Assembly: GCF_035917975.1 (NCBI RefSeq)
Contig: NZ_CP109130.1
Span: 8,742,001-8,806,000, forward strand
Length of the DNA stretch: 64,000 nt
Direction: 5' to 3'
Source: Streptosporangium sp. NBC_01756
Lineage (GTDB): Bacteria > Actinomycetota > Actinomycetes > Streptosporangiales > Streptosporangiaceae
In this document: one piece after another, positions 43,429 to 50,975 of the stretch
Numbering within the stretch: the stretch's first letter is position 1
Layout: the number at the start of each line of letters is the position of its first letter
Made by a program: the position numbers and the translations under genes
The notes under the pieces: generated by a model
The model's input: only the letters and a program-made list of their open reading frames with translations
Database searches by the model: none
What the model was told of the DNA's origin: nothing

Positions 43429-43807
43429 CTGACCTCGCCATCATTCGCGGTGAAGCCCAGACCCCAACATCTTCAGTGATCTTCTAGAGTCTCCTGGCCG
43501 TCCGGCGAGGGACTTTCGGCGCTGCGCATTCTCACCGGCAAGACGTAATGTTCGAAATAAAAGGTCTCATCGGGCGACATCGGCCCTATGAACGGTCCTT
43601 CGGTGGTGGAGGCATCATCGTCGACATGGTGCTCCTCCCTGCCGGATCGGTGTAGTGAGGCGACCATTGTGGTACGGCTGCGGCGAAATATCAGACGCGT
43701 CATCCGCATGGTCGGCGAGCCTGTGTGGAAGGAAGATGACATCGTCTCCTGTCCCCCGGGCGAGGATCCAACATACGAGAAGCCAGGGACAAAGAGGGGG
43801 GCGTCCC
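43429..43807 (+). other. leader/promoter region of the hydrogenase operon
   Basis: About 380 bp. It contains the box AGGGACTTTCGGCGC at 43508-43522, leaving a ~285-base leader before the first hydrogenase gene. Small open frames exist (minus strand 43473-43742, 89 codons, Ser/Thr/Arg-rich; plus strand from 43588), but I see no family signature or good ribosome binding site, so I do not call them. Confidence 0.45.
43508..43522 (+). promoter_or_regulatory. DosR-like box, hydrogenase operon
   Basis: AGGGACTTTCGGCGC, one half-site perfect, 286 bp upstream of the first structural gene. Confidence 0.5.
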
Positions 43808-44881
43808 ATGAACGCAGTTGTGACAGAGTCGCTGGAGCCGCTCATCGCCGAGTTGTGCTCTCGTGGCTTCACCGTCGTCGGGCCGACGACGCGGGACGGG
43901 GCCATTCGGTTCGCCGAAATCTCCTGCGCCGCGCAGCTACCCGTAGGGCGAGGTGACGAGCAGCAACCCGGGCGCTACCGACTGACCGAGCGGCACGACG
44001 ATCTGGTGTTCGGTTTCGCCGCGAGCCCCGACTCGGCCAAACGCTATACCCAGCCGCCCCGGCAGCGTCTGTTCCGGATGCGTGAAGGGACGGTGGAGGA
44101 GGCCGAGACCGAGGCGCCCCGCATCGCCTTGCTGGGCGTGCGTGCCTGCGATCTGGCCGCGATAGCGGTGCAGGACCGGGTGTTCCTCGGTGGCAGGCAC
44201 CCCGATCCGGCCTACCGCAAACGGCGCGAGGCGATGGTGCTCATCGCGGTGAACTGCGCGGTGCCCGGCGGCACCTGCTTCTGCGTCTCCATGGGCACCG
44301 GGCCGAAAGCCACTGCCGGGTTCGACCTGGCGCTCACCGAACTGAGCGATCCGCACCGCTTTCTGATCGAGACAGGAAGCGATCAGGGCTCAGAGATCGT
44401 CGCGGCGATCTCGCATCGGCCGGCCACCGGCGACGATGTCGTGGCCGCCGAGGAGGTTTCCCGCGTAGCCGCCACCCGGATGGGCCGCCAAGTGGACACC
44501 GACGGCATCCAGGAGCGCCTGGCCGGAGCCCATGACTCGCCGCGCTGGGCTGACGTCGCTTCCCGCTGCCTGGCCTGCACGAACTGCACGATGGTCTGCC
44601 CCACCTGCTTCTGCACCACGGTCGAGGATGCCACCGACTTCACCGGTGGCCTCGCGGAGCGGACGGAGGTGTGGGACTCCTGCTTCACGCTGGACTTCTC
44701 CGAGGCCGGCGGCTCCTCCGTGCGCGGCTCGGGATCCGCCCGCTACCGGCAGTGGCTGACCCACAAGTTCTCCACCTGGTTCGACCAGTTCGGCATGTCC
44801 GGTTGCGTGGGCTGCGGCAGGTGCATCACCTGGTGCCCGACCGGCATCGACGTCACCGAGGAGCTGGGATGCATCCGATGA
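43808..44881 (+). CDS. [NiFe] hydrogenase group 3b-like, beta subunit (iron-sulfur, HydB/HyhB type)
   Basis: 357 residues from ATG 43808. Two ferredoxin-like clusters are visible near the C-terminus: CLACTNCTMVCPTCFC (~254) and CVGCGRCITWCP (~332). The N-terminal part has GVRACDLAAIAVQDRVFLGG and GTCFCVSMGTGP, typical of the beta subunit of sulfhydrogenase-type NAD(P)-linked hydrogenases. It passes electrons between the catalytic dimer and the flavin subunit. It is the first gene of a tightly coupled operon; the next gene's ATG overlaps its end. Confidence 0.9.
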   Translation: MNAVVTESLEPLIAELCSRGFTVVGPTTRDGAIRFAEISCAAQLPVGRGDEQQPGRYRLTERHDDLVFGFAASPDSAKRYTQPPRQRLFRMREGTVEEAETEAPRIALLGVRACDLAAIAVQDRVFLGGRHPDPAYRKRREAMVLIAVNCAVPGGTCFCVSMGTGPKATAGFDLALTELSDPHRFLIETGSDQGSEIVAAISHRPATGDDVVAAEEVSRVAATRMGRQVDTDGIQERLAGAHDSPRWADVASRCLACTNCTMVCPTCFCTTVEDATDFTGGLAERTEVWDSCFTLDFSEAGGSSVRGSGSARYRQWLTHKFSTWFDQFGMSGCVGCGRCITWCPTGIDVTEELGCIR

Positions 44882-45687
44882 CGCCGGCGCCCTACCGGGT
44901 GCGCTCCCGCCGCCCGGATCGGGCCGATACGGTGACCTTGGCTCTCAGGCCGGTCGCGGGCCTCTGCCCGTCGTTCCTGCCGGGCCAGTTCACGATGATC
45001 TACGCTCCCGGTGTCGGGGAGATACCGGTCTCGATCAGTGGGCGCGCCCGCTCCGGTGGATATGTGCAGACGATCCGCGCGGTGGGCGCGGTCAGCGGGG
45101 CGCTGTGCCGTACCCGGCCCGGTGACGTGGTGGGGGTGCGCGGGCCGTACGGCACAGCGTGGGACCTGCCGGCGGCGGAGGGCCTGGACGTGGTCGTGGC
45201 CGCGGGCGGGCTCGGACTGGCCCCGCTGCGGCCGGTCATCCGAGAGCTGACCGCTCACAGCTCCCGGTACGGCCGTATCAGCGTGATCGTCGGCACCCGT
45301 ACGCCCGCGACCCTGATCTACCCAGGTGAGCTGGCCCGCTGGCGCGACAGATACGGCATCGACGTCCAGGTCACCGTGGATCACCCCGACCGTGCGTGGA
45401 AAGGGCCGGTGGGCCTGGTCACGCGGCTGATCGACCGGATCGTCTTCGAACCCCGCCGTACGTTCGCCTTCGTCTGCGGCCCCGAGGCCATGATGCGTGC
45501 GAGTGCGGCCGAGCTGGTACGGCGGGGCGTCGCAGCCGGACGGGTGATGCTGTCGGTGGAGCGCGACATGAAGTGCGGCGTCGGCCGCTGCGGACACTGC
45601 CAGCTCGGCCCGCTGCTTACCTGCCTTGACGGCCCGGTGCTGAGCTACGAGCGGGCCGCCGGTCTGCTGGCTGTGAGGGAGCTGTGA
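44869..45687 (+). CDS. [NiFe] hydrogenase gamma subunit (FAD/NAD(P)-binding, HydG/HyhG type)
   Basis: 272 residues from ATG 44869, preferred over ATG 44878 for the GAGGAGCTGGG spacing. The FAD-binding barrel has LPGQFTMIYAPGVGEIPVSI, the NAD(P)-binding part VVVAAGGLGLAPLRPVIREL, VCGPEAMM, and the C-terminal [2Fe-2S] motif CGVGRCGHCQLGPLLTC. It is the diaphorase subunit exchanging electrons with NADP(H) or NAD(H). Its stop TGA overlaps the ATG of the small subunit. Confidence 0.9.
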   Translation: MHPMTPAPYRVRSRRPDRADTVTLALRPVAGLCPSFLPGQFTMIYAPGVGEIPVSISGRARSGGYVQTIRAVGAVSGALCRTRPGDVVGVRGPYGTAWDLPAAEGLDVVVAAGGLGLAPLRPVIRELTAHSSRYGRISVIVGTRTPATLIYPGELARWRDRYGIDVQVTVDHPDRAWKGPVGLVTRLIDRIVFEPRRTFAFVCGPEAMMRASAAELVRRGVAAGRVMLSVERDMKCGVGRCGHCQLGPLLTCLDGPVLSYERAAGLLAVREL

Positions 45688-46484
45688 TGGCCAGGCCGGC
45701 GGTCACAGGCGGGCGCCCTCGGCTGGCGGTGTGGAAGTTCGCCTCCTGTGACGGCTGCCAGCTCACCTTGCTGGACTGCGAGGACGAGTTGCTGTCGGTC
45801 GCCGCCGAGGTGGACATCGCCTACTTCCTGGAGGCTTCGAGCGCGGTCGGACCCGGGCCCTACGATCTGTCGCTGGTCGAGGGGTCGATCACCACTCCGG
45901 ATGACCTGCGGCGGATCCAGCATGTGCGACGCGTGTCGAAGCGCCTGGTGACGATCGGCGCCTGCGCGACCGCAGGCGGCATCCAGGCGCTGCGCGACTT
46001 CGCCGACGTGCGTGAGTTCGCCTCGATCGTCTACGCCCGGCCCGACTACATCGCCACCTTGGAACGCTCCACTGCGATCTCCGCTCATGTCCCCGTCGAC
46101 TTCGAACTGCGTGGCTGTCCCATCGACAAAAGACAGCTGCTGGAGGTCATCTCGGCGTTCCTGGCCGGTCGGCGCCCCTTCGTGCCCGCCCACAGCGTCT
46201 GCGTGGAGTGCAAGTCCCGTGGCAACGTGTGCGTCATGGTGGCCCACGGCACCCCTTGTCTCGGCCCGGTCACCCAGGCTGGTTGCGGAGCGCTCTGCCC
46301 GGCGTTCAACCGTGGCTGCTACGGCTGTTTCGGCCCGATGGACAGCCCCAATGCCCGGGCGCTCAACGCGCAACTGCGAGAACTCGGCCTGAGCACCCCC
46401 GAACTGGTGCGCGTCTATCGGACGTTCAACGCCACCGAAGAACCCTTCCGCCGGGCGTCCGAGGAGGCCGAAAGTGACGCATAA
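45687..46484 (+). CDS. [NiFe] hydrogenase small (delta) subunit
   Basis: 265 residues from ATG 45687 (TGATG coupling; a GTG one codon earlier is possible). [Fe-S] ligands are visible in ASCDGCQLTLLDCE near the N-terminus, TIGACATAGGIQAL, and the C-terminal cluster GTPCLGPVTQAGCGALCPAF then GCYGCFGP. No Tat signal is present, so the enzyme is cytoplasmic, as expected for group 3. Confidence 0.92.
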   Translation: MARPAVTGGRPRLAVWKFASCDGCQLTLLDCEDELLSVAAEVDIAYFLEASSAVGPGPYDLSLVEGSITTPDDLRRIQHVRRVSKRLVTIGACATAGGIQALRDFADVREFASIVYARPDYIATLERSTAISAHVPVDFELRGCPIDKRQLLEVISAFLAGRRPFVPAHSVCVECKSRGNVCVMVAHGTPCLGPVTQAGCGALCPAFNRGCYGCFGPMDSPNARALNAQLRELGLSTPELVRVYRTFNATEEPFRRASEEAESDA

Positions 46485-47760
46485 GTCGATCAGAATCGGC
46501 GGGCTGACCCGCGTGGAAGGTGAGGGATCACTGCTGGTGCGCGCCCGCGGCGGCCGTGTCACCGACGTGAAGCTGAACATCTACGAACCGCCGCGCTTCT
46601 TCGAGGCGCTGCTGCGCGGAAGGGATCACACCGAGCCGCCCGACATCACTGCCCGCATCTGCGGTATCTGCCCGGTGGCCTACCAGATGAGCGCCTGCCA
46701 GGCCATCGAGGCGGCCTGCGGGGTAGAGGTGACCGGTCCCCTGCGAGACCTGCGGCTGCTGCTGTACTACGGCGAGTGGATCGAGTCGCATGCCCTGCAC
46801 ATCTGCCTGCTGCACGCCCCCGACTTCCTCGGCTATGACAGCGGTGTGGCCATGGCGGCCGATCACCGCCATCTGGTGGAGCGGGGGCTGGCGTTGAAGA
46901 AGGCCGGCAACGAACTGGTGGCGGCTCTCGGCGGCCGGGCGATTCACCCGGTCAACGTGCGGGTGGGCGGCTTCTATCGGGTGCCCGCCCGCGCCGGGCT
47001 CGCGCCGGTCGCCGAACGGCTGCGCCGGGCTCGCGAGGAGGCGCTGGCGACGGTGGAATGGGTAGCCGGGTTCGACTTTCCCGACGTGGAGCACGACTAC
47101 CGCTTCCTCGCACTGCATCACCCGGCAGAGTACGCCATCCTGTCTGGGACGATCGCGGTGAGTGACGGGACCGGATTCGCGGCAGCCGACTGGCCTGCCC
47201 ACATCGTGGAAGAGCAGGTGTCGCATTCCACCGCGCTGCATGCGCGGCTTGACGGTACCGCCGGCTATCTGGTGGGTGCCCTGGCGCGTTACGCCCTGAA
47301 CGGGCGGCAGCTGTCTCCGCTGGCCCGGTCGGCGGCCGACGCCGCCGGGCTCGGCCCCGTCTGCCGTAATCCGTTCCGCAGCATCGTGGTCCGAGCGGTG
47401 GAGGTCCTGCACGCCTGCGACGAGGCGATCCGGATCATCGAGGATTACACCGAGCCGCAGTCGCCGTCCATGCCGGTCGAGCCCTGTCCCGGAGTCGGTC
47501 ACGGGGTCTCGGAGGCTCCCCGGGGAACGCTCTACCACCGCTACCGGATCGACGGCGCGGGATTGATCGCCGAGGCTGACATCGTGCCGCCGACTTCACA
47601 GAACCAGGCTCGCATCGAGATGGATCTGCGTCACCTGATCGAGCCCCGCCTCGAGTTGCCGGAGGCGGAGCTGGCGGCGCTGTGCGAGCGGGCGGTACGC
47701 AATCACGACCCGTGTATCTCCTGCTCGGCCCACTTTTTGCACCTTCACCTGGACCGGTGA
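46474..47760 (+). CDS. [NiFe] hydrogenase large (alpha) subunit
   Basis: 428 residues. The four nickel-binding Cys are in RICGICPVAYQ (~62-68) and DPCISCSAHFLHL (~413-425), followed by a short tail that the maturation protease is expected to remove. IGGLTRVEGEGSLLV begins the protein. The subunit sits at the active H2-oxidising or H2-evolving site. The GTG start overlaps the small subunit by 11 bp. The four-gene order (Fe-S, flavin, small, large) is that of group 3b, in mycobacteria the hypoxia/DosR-induced Hyh type. Confidence 0.93.
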   Translation: MTHKSIRIGGLTRVEGEGSLLVRARGGRVTDVKLNIYEPPRFFEALLRGRDHTEPPDITARICGICPVAYQMSACQAIEAACGVEVTGPLRDLRLLLYYGEWIESHALHICLLHAPDFLGYDSGVAMAADHRHLVERGLALKKAGNELVAALGGRAIHPVNVRVGGFYRVPARAGLAPVAERLRRAREEALATVEWVAGFDFPDVEHDYRFLALHHPAEYAILSGTIAVSDGTGFAAADWPAHIVEEQVSHSTALHARLDGTAGYLVGALARYALNGRQLSPLARSAADAAGLGPVCRNPFRSIVVRAVEVLHACDEAIRIIEDYTEPQSPSMPVEPCPGVGHGVSEAPRGTLYHRYRIDGAGLIAEADIVPPTSQNQARIEMDLRHLIEPRLELPEAELAALCERAVRNHDPCISCSAHFLHLHLDR

Positions 47761-47784
47761 GATCGATCCAACCCGGGAGGGACC

Positions 47785-48285
47785 ATGCATGCCCATATCG
47801 TCATCGGGATCGGCAACGATTTCCGAGGGGACGACGCCGCAGGGTTGGAGGCGGCTCGGCTGCTGCGTGGCACGCTTCCCCCGGAGGTTCCCGTGATCGA
47901 GAGCGAGGGCGACCCGGCCGAGCTGATCGAGGCGTGGACCGGAGCGGACCTGGCGATCGTGATCGACACGGCGGTTTCCGGCGCGTCCCCGGGCACGGTG
48001 TGCCGGCACACCGTGCCCGGCCCTTCCCTCTCACGGGGGGACGCTTCGCAGCCGCCTCTCACCATCCAGCACGCCAGCTCCCACGCTCTGGGCGTCGCCG
48101 ACGCGGTCGCCCTCGGCCGCGCACTCGGCCGTCTGCCTCGTGAACTCACGCTCTACACCGTTGAGGGCGCGGACTTCGGACTCGGGGCCCCGATGACGCC
48201 CGCCGTACGGCATGCCGTCGAAGGGATCGTCGCGACGATAGCCGATCTCGTCCTGCAGAGCTCAGCACGGCTCCGCCCCTTCTAA
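47785..48285 (+). CDS. hydrogenase maturation protease (HycI/HyaD/HybD family)
   Basis: 166 residues, GGGAGGGACC before the ATG. Signature residues are GIGNDFRGDDAAG (first nickel-binding acid) and ASSHALGVADAVALGRALGR (His region). It clips the C-terminal tail of the large subunit after nickel insertion. hypA-F are not in the window, so those assembly factors must be encoded elsewhere. Confidence 0.9.
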   Translation: MHAHIVIGIGNDFRGDDAAGLEAARLLRGTLPPEVPVIESEGDPAELIEAWTGADLAIVIDTAVSGASPGTVCRHTVPGPSLSRGDASQPPLTIQHASSHALGVADAVALGRALGRLPRELTLYTVEGADFGLGAPMTPAVRHAVEGIVATIADLVLQSSARLRPF

Positions 48286-48773
48286 GGCGGAACGACGGCG
48301 ACGGAGCAGGCTGCGTGCCTGACCAGCGATCTGGTGATCACACCGAGATGGCCCATGCGGTGTGCCGTCCGGCCCGTGCCCGCGACGATGAGAGCGGCCT
48401 CGGCGGCGGCCGCTCCCAATCGATCACGGGTCGGGCTGGGGCGCTCAGTTTCCGAGAGTCGACCACGACGAGTTCCGCGACGGCCGACAACTCGACGAGC
48501 CGCTGCGCAGCAGAGCTTCGTAAAGATCGACTGCCCCGTCGACGGTCGTGCTGCACGCTCGGGCTCAGTCGGCGCCGTGGTACAGAACGCGCTCGGAGGC
48601 TTTGCGTAGATGGAGCTTGGTTTCGTTGTCGATCTCACCGTATGGCCACCGCCACGAGTGGGTGAGGTCAGCGGAAGTTTTCTGAGTTCCGCCTCGTCTA
48701 TCGCCCAGTTCAGGGCCTGCATGGAGAAATCCGAGCCGTCATAGCCGACGACGATCTTGCGAGGTTCCGTCAT
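48282..48773 (-). pseudogene. universal stress protein, multiply frameshifted
   Basis: It starts intact (RKIVVGYDGSDFSMQALNWA then IDEAELRKLPLT) and is clearly a copy of the USP at 61137-62045. After ~48665 the match continues in another frame (HSWRWPYGEIDNETKLHLRK then ASERVLYHGAD-stop), then in a third (RLVELSAVAELVVVDSRKL), and returns for the end (EAALIVAGTGRTAHRMGHLG). The whole middle between the domains is deleted, so it is non-functional. It is convergent with the protease gene, overlapping by 4 bp. Confidence 0.8.
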
Positions 48774-48822
48774 GGCTATCACCTCAGTTCCATGGTTGGT
48801 GAGGGCCGGCTTGGACAGCAGA

Positions 48823-48836
48823 GCGAAACGTCCCTG
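48823..48836 (-). promoter_or_regulatory. DosR-like box, broken USP (1)
   Basis: Minus strand CAGGGACGTTTCGC, 50 bp upstream of the pseudogene start. Confidence 0.4.
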
Positions 48837-48842
48837 TTCACT

Positions 48843-48856
48843 GGGACCTCCGTCCT
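48843..48856 (-). promoter_or_regulatory. DosR-like box, broken USP (2)
   Basis: GGGACCTCCGTCCT, near-symmetric (GGGAC / GTCC), in tandem with the previous box. Confidence 0.5.
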
Positions 48857-48969
48857 CTTATCGTCAGGGCCAGGCATACCGGTGAGTCACCCGCGCCGCG
48901 GTTCAACGTGGTCGTGGGAGGCCTGTGGTCGGGTCGCGCACCGGCGTGATCGGATATGGCCGCCCGCGC

Positions 48970-49827
48970 TCAGGCGCTGTCTGCGACGGCGATGACGACA
49001 AGAGGACAGGCCGCGTGGTGGAGCAACGAGTGGCTGACCGATCCGAGGAGCAGCCCGGCGACGTCGCAGCGCCCGCGTGATCCCACCACCAGTAGGCCGG
49101 CGCCCGTGGAAACTCTCAACAGCACCTCCACCGGATGGCCCCGTTCAACATGTTCCACGTGCCTGACTCCCGGGTGACGCTCACTCTGGCCGGTGAGCGC
49201 CTCGGCCAGCAGAAGCCATTTCGCGCCCGCCTGATCGATCCGGGCTGGTGCGCCCTCAGGACGGCACTCGGCGACGGATTCGCTCCAAGCGTGGACGGCA
49301 CGTAGGTCGGCGCCGCGCAGGTCGGCCTCGGCGAACGCGAACTCGATCGTGGCGGCACCGCCTGGCGAGCCGTCGATGCCGACGACAACCTCGTTGCGCG
49401 GCTGCGTGCGCATCCTGCGGATGACGGCCACGGGGCAGGTGGCCTGCCCGGACACGCCCAGCGCGACCGAGCCGAGCAGCAGCCCGCCGAAGCCGCCCAG
49501 CCCATGGCTGCCGACCACCAGGAGGTCGGCGTCCTTGGAGGCTCTGATCAGAGCGAGCCGAGGATCTCCTCGCAGCAGTTCGGACTCCACCTCAGCCCAG
49601 GGCCTCTCCTCGCGCGCCCTTCGCAGGGCGTCCGCCAGCACAGAGGCGGCACTCTGACGCATCCAGCAGCCCACATAGACATGAGGCGCGTCATCGGGCG
49701 TCTCATACGCCCACCCAGGCACAACGTGCACGATGCGCACCTTGACACCGCGCATATCAGCTTCGCGCATCGCCCAGCTCACAGCCGCCAAACCACTCTG
49801 TGAACCGTCGACTCCGACGACGATCAT
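48970..49827 (-). CDS. tandem universal stress protein
   Basis: 285 residues. Domain 1 is MIVVGVDGSQSGLAAVSWAM with GSHGLGGFGGLLLGSVA; domain 2 is EVVVGIDGSPGGAATIEFAF with GSRGRCDVAGLLLGSVS (Cys in place of the usual Gly). Domain 1 is close to the single-domain USP at 21980. GAGGAAGCAAACCTC precedes the ATG. It lies 86 bp after the USP at 49914-50765 without its own clear box, so it is probably in that operon. Confidence 0.92.
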   Translation of the reverse strand: MIVVGVDGSQSGLAAVSWAMREADMRGVKVRIVHVVPGWAYETPDDAPHVYVGCWMRQSAASVLADALRRAREERPWAEVESELLRGDPRLALIRASKDADLLVVGSHGLGGFGGLLLGSVALGVSGQATCPVAVIRRMRTQPRNEVVVGIDGSPGGAATIEFAFAEADLRGADLRAVHAWSESVAECRPEGAPARIDQAGAKWLLLAEALTGQSERHPGVRHVEHVERGHPVEVLLRVSTGAGLLVVGSRGRCDVAGLLLGSVSHSLLHHAACPLVVIAVADSA

Positions 49828-49913
49828 GAGGTTTGCTTCCTCGGTCGAACCGCGGCTGATGGACGTGAGCGGTCGGGCAGCGGCTCGTCAGGCCTACAGT
49901 ATGAGCCCGGGGC

Positions 49914-50765
49914 TCACGAGTGGACCACTGCCACCGGGCTGTGGGCGTGGTGCAGCACGCCGCGGCTGACGGAGCCCAGCAGCACTGAGCCGACCGCACC
50001 CATGCCCCGCGAGCCCACGACGACCAGGTCGGCCTTGGCCGAGGCATCGGTCAGGGCCTCGACCGGATGCGCGCCCCGAACGTCCTCCACCACTTCCACC
50101 TCGGGAAATTTCTCCCGCCAGGTGCCGAGCTTGTCCTGCACCATACGCTGGTGGAAACGGTGAACTTCTTCTATGTCGGCGGGGATTTCCGGTATGAGGC
50201 CGTACACCGGCCGCTGCCAAGCGTGGACGGCGCGCAGCGCGCAGCCGCGCAGCCTGGCCTGCTCGAAGGCATAGGCCAGCGCGGGCTCGCATTCGGCGGA
50301 GCCGTCGACACCCACGACGATCTCACCGTGCGGCTCGCCGGTGTCCGCCCTGACGACCACGACGGTGCCGGGAACATGACCGGCCACGTGGAGGACCATT
50401 GAGCCCAGCAAAGCGCCGACGAAGCCGCCCAGGCCACGGCTACCGATCACGATCTCGGTAGCCGTGCCGGCCTGCTCCTGCAGAACCTTGGCCGGTGATC
50501 CCTCGATCAGTTCGGTCGTTACCCGGACGTCCGGTCGGTATTTCGTGGCTGCTGTGATCGCTTCGGCGAGCACTTGCTCGCCGGCGCGCGCCGCGAGATC
50601 GGCCCAGTCGGGCGGAGAGAAGGCGGCGACTCCATAGGGCCAACGGTCCACAACATGGACGACCCGCAACGACGACCCTCTGCGGGCAGCCTCATCAGCC
50701 GCCCATTTCACGGCTGCCATGGCGGCGGGCGAGCCGTCCGTCGCAGCGGTAATCGATTCGGTCAT
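49914..50765 (-). CDS. tandem universal stress protein
   Basis: 283 residues from ATG 50765. Domain 1 is ESITAATDGSPAAMAAVKWA with GSRGLGGFVGALLGSMV; domain 2 is EIVVGVDGSAECEPALAYAF with GSRGMGAVGSVLLGSVS. It is nearest to the USPs at 33018 and 29486. The long in-frame extension upstream covers two DosR-like boxes and is not coding. It is the first gene of a two-USP unit. Confidence 0.92.
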   Translation of the reverse strand: MTESITAATDGSPAAMAAVKWAADEAARRGSSLRVVHVVDRWPYGVAAFSPPDWADLAARAGEQVLAEAITAATKYRPDVRVTTELIEGSPAKVLQEQAGTATEIVIGSRGLGGFVGALLGSMVLHVAGHVPGTVVVVRADTGEPHGEIVVGVDGSAECEPALAYAFEQARLRGCALRAVHAWQRPVYGLIPEIPADIEEVHRFHQRMVQDKLGTWREKFPEVEVVEDVRGAHPVEALTDASAKADLVVVGSRGMGAVGSVLLGSVSRGVLHHAHSPVAVVHS

Positions 50766-50822
50766 GACATGTTCCTCTCGCTTCTGCTGCGCTTCCATCC
50801 GACCGCGGCGCCAGCGTTTTCC

Positions 50823-50839
50823 CCAGGGGCGATCGTCCC
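50823..50839 (-). promoter_or_regulatory. secondary DosR-like box, USP promoter
   Basis: Minus strand GGGACGATCGCCCCTGG, a good GGGAC-n5-CCCC match and a near copy of 33908-33925. Confidence 0.55.
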
Positions 50840-50847
50840 GGCATGAA

Positions 50848-50863
50848 CAGGACCTTCGCCCTT
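50848..50863 (-). promoter_or_regulatory. primary DosR-like box, USP promoter
   Basis: CAGGACCTTCGCCCTT, 83 bp upstream of the USP start. Confidence 0.5.
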
Positions 50864-50975
50864 TCCCTGGCGGAGGGTCCTGCCGGGTGGTTGAGGATTC
50901 TCCGGCGCCGCAGCCGACCAGGCGCGCCGCCACACCGCCCCCGGCGCCTGCCGTCGGAAAGCAGGAAGGAGCCGC

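Noticed and set aside
43473..43742. 89-codon minus-strand frame in the hydrogenase leader
   Set aside because: No ribosome binding site or known domain; the DosR-like box lies inside it.
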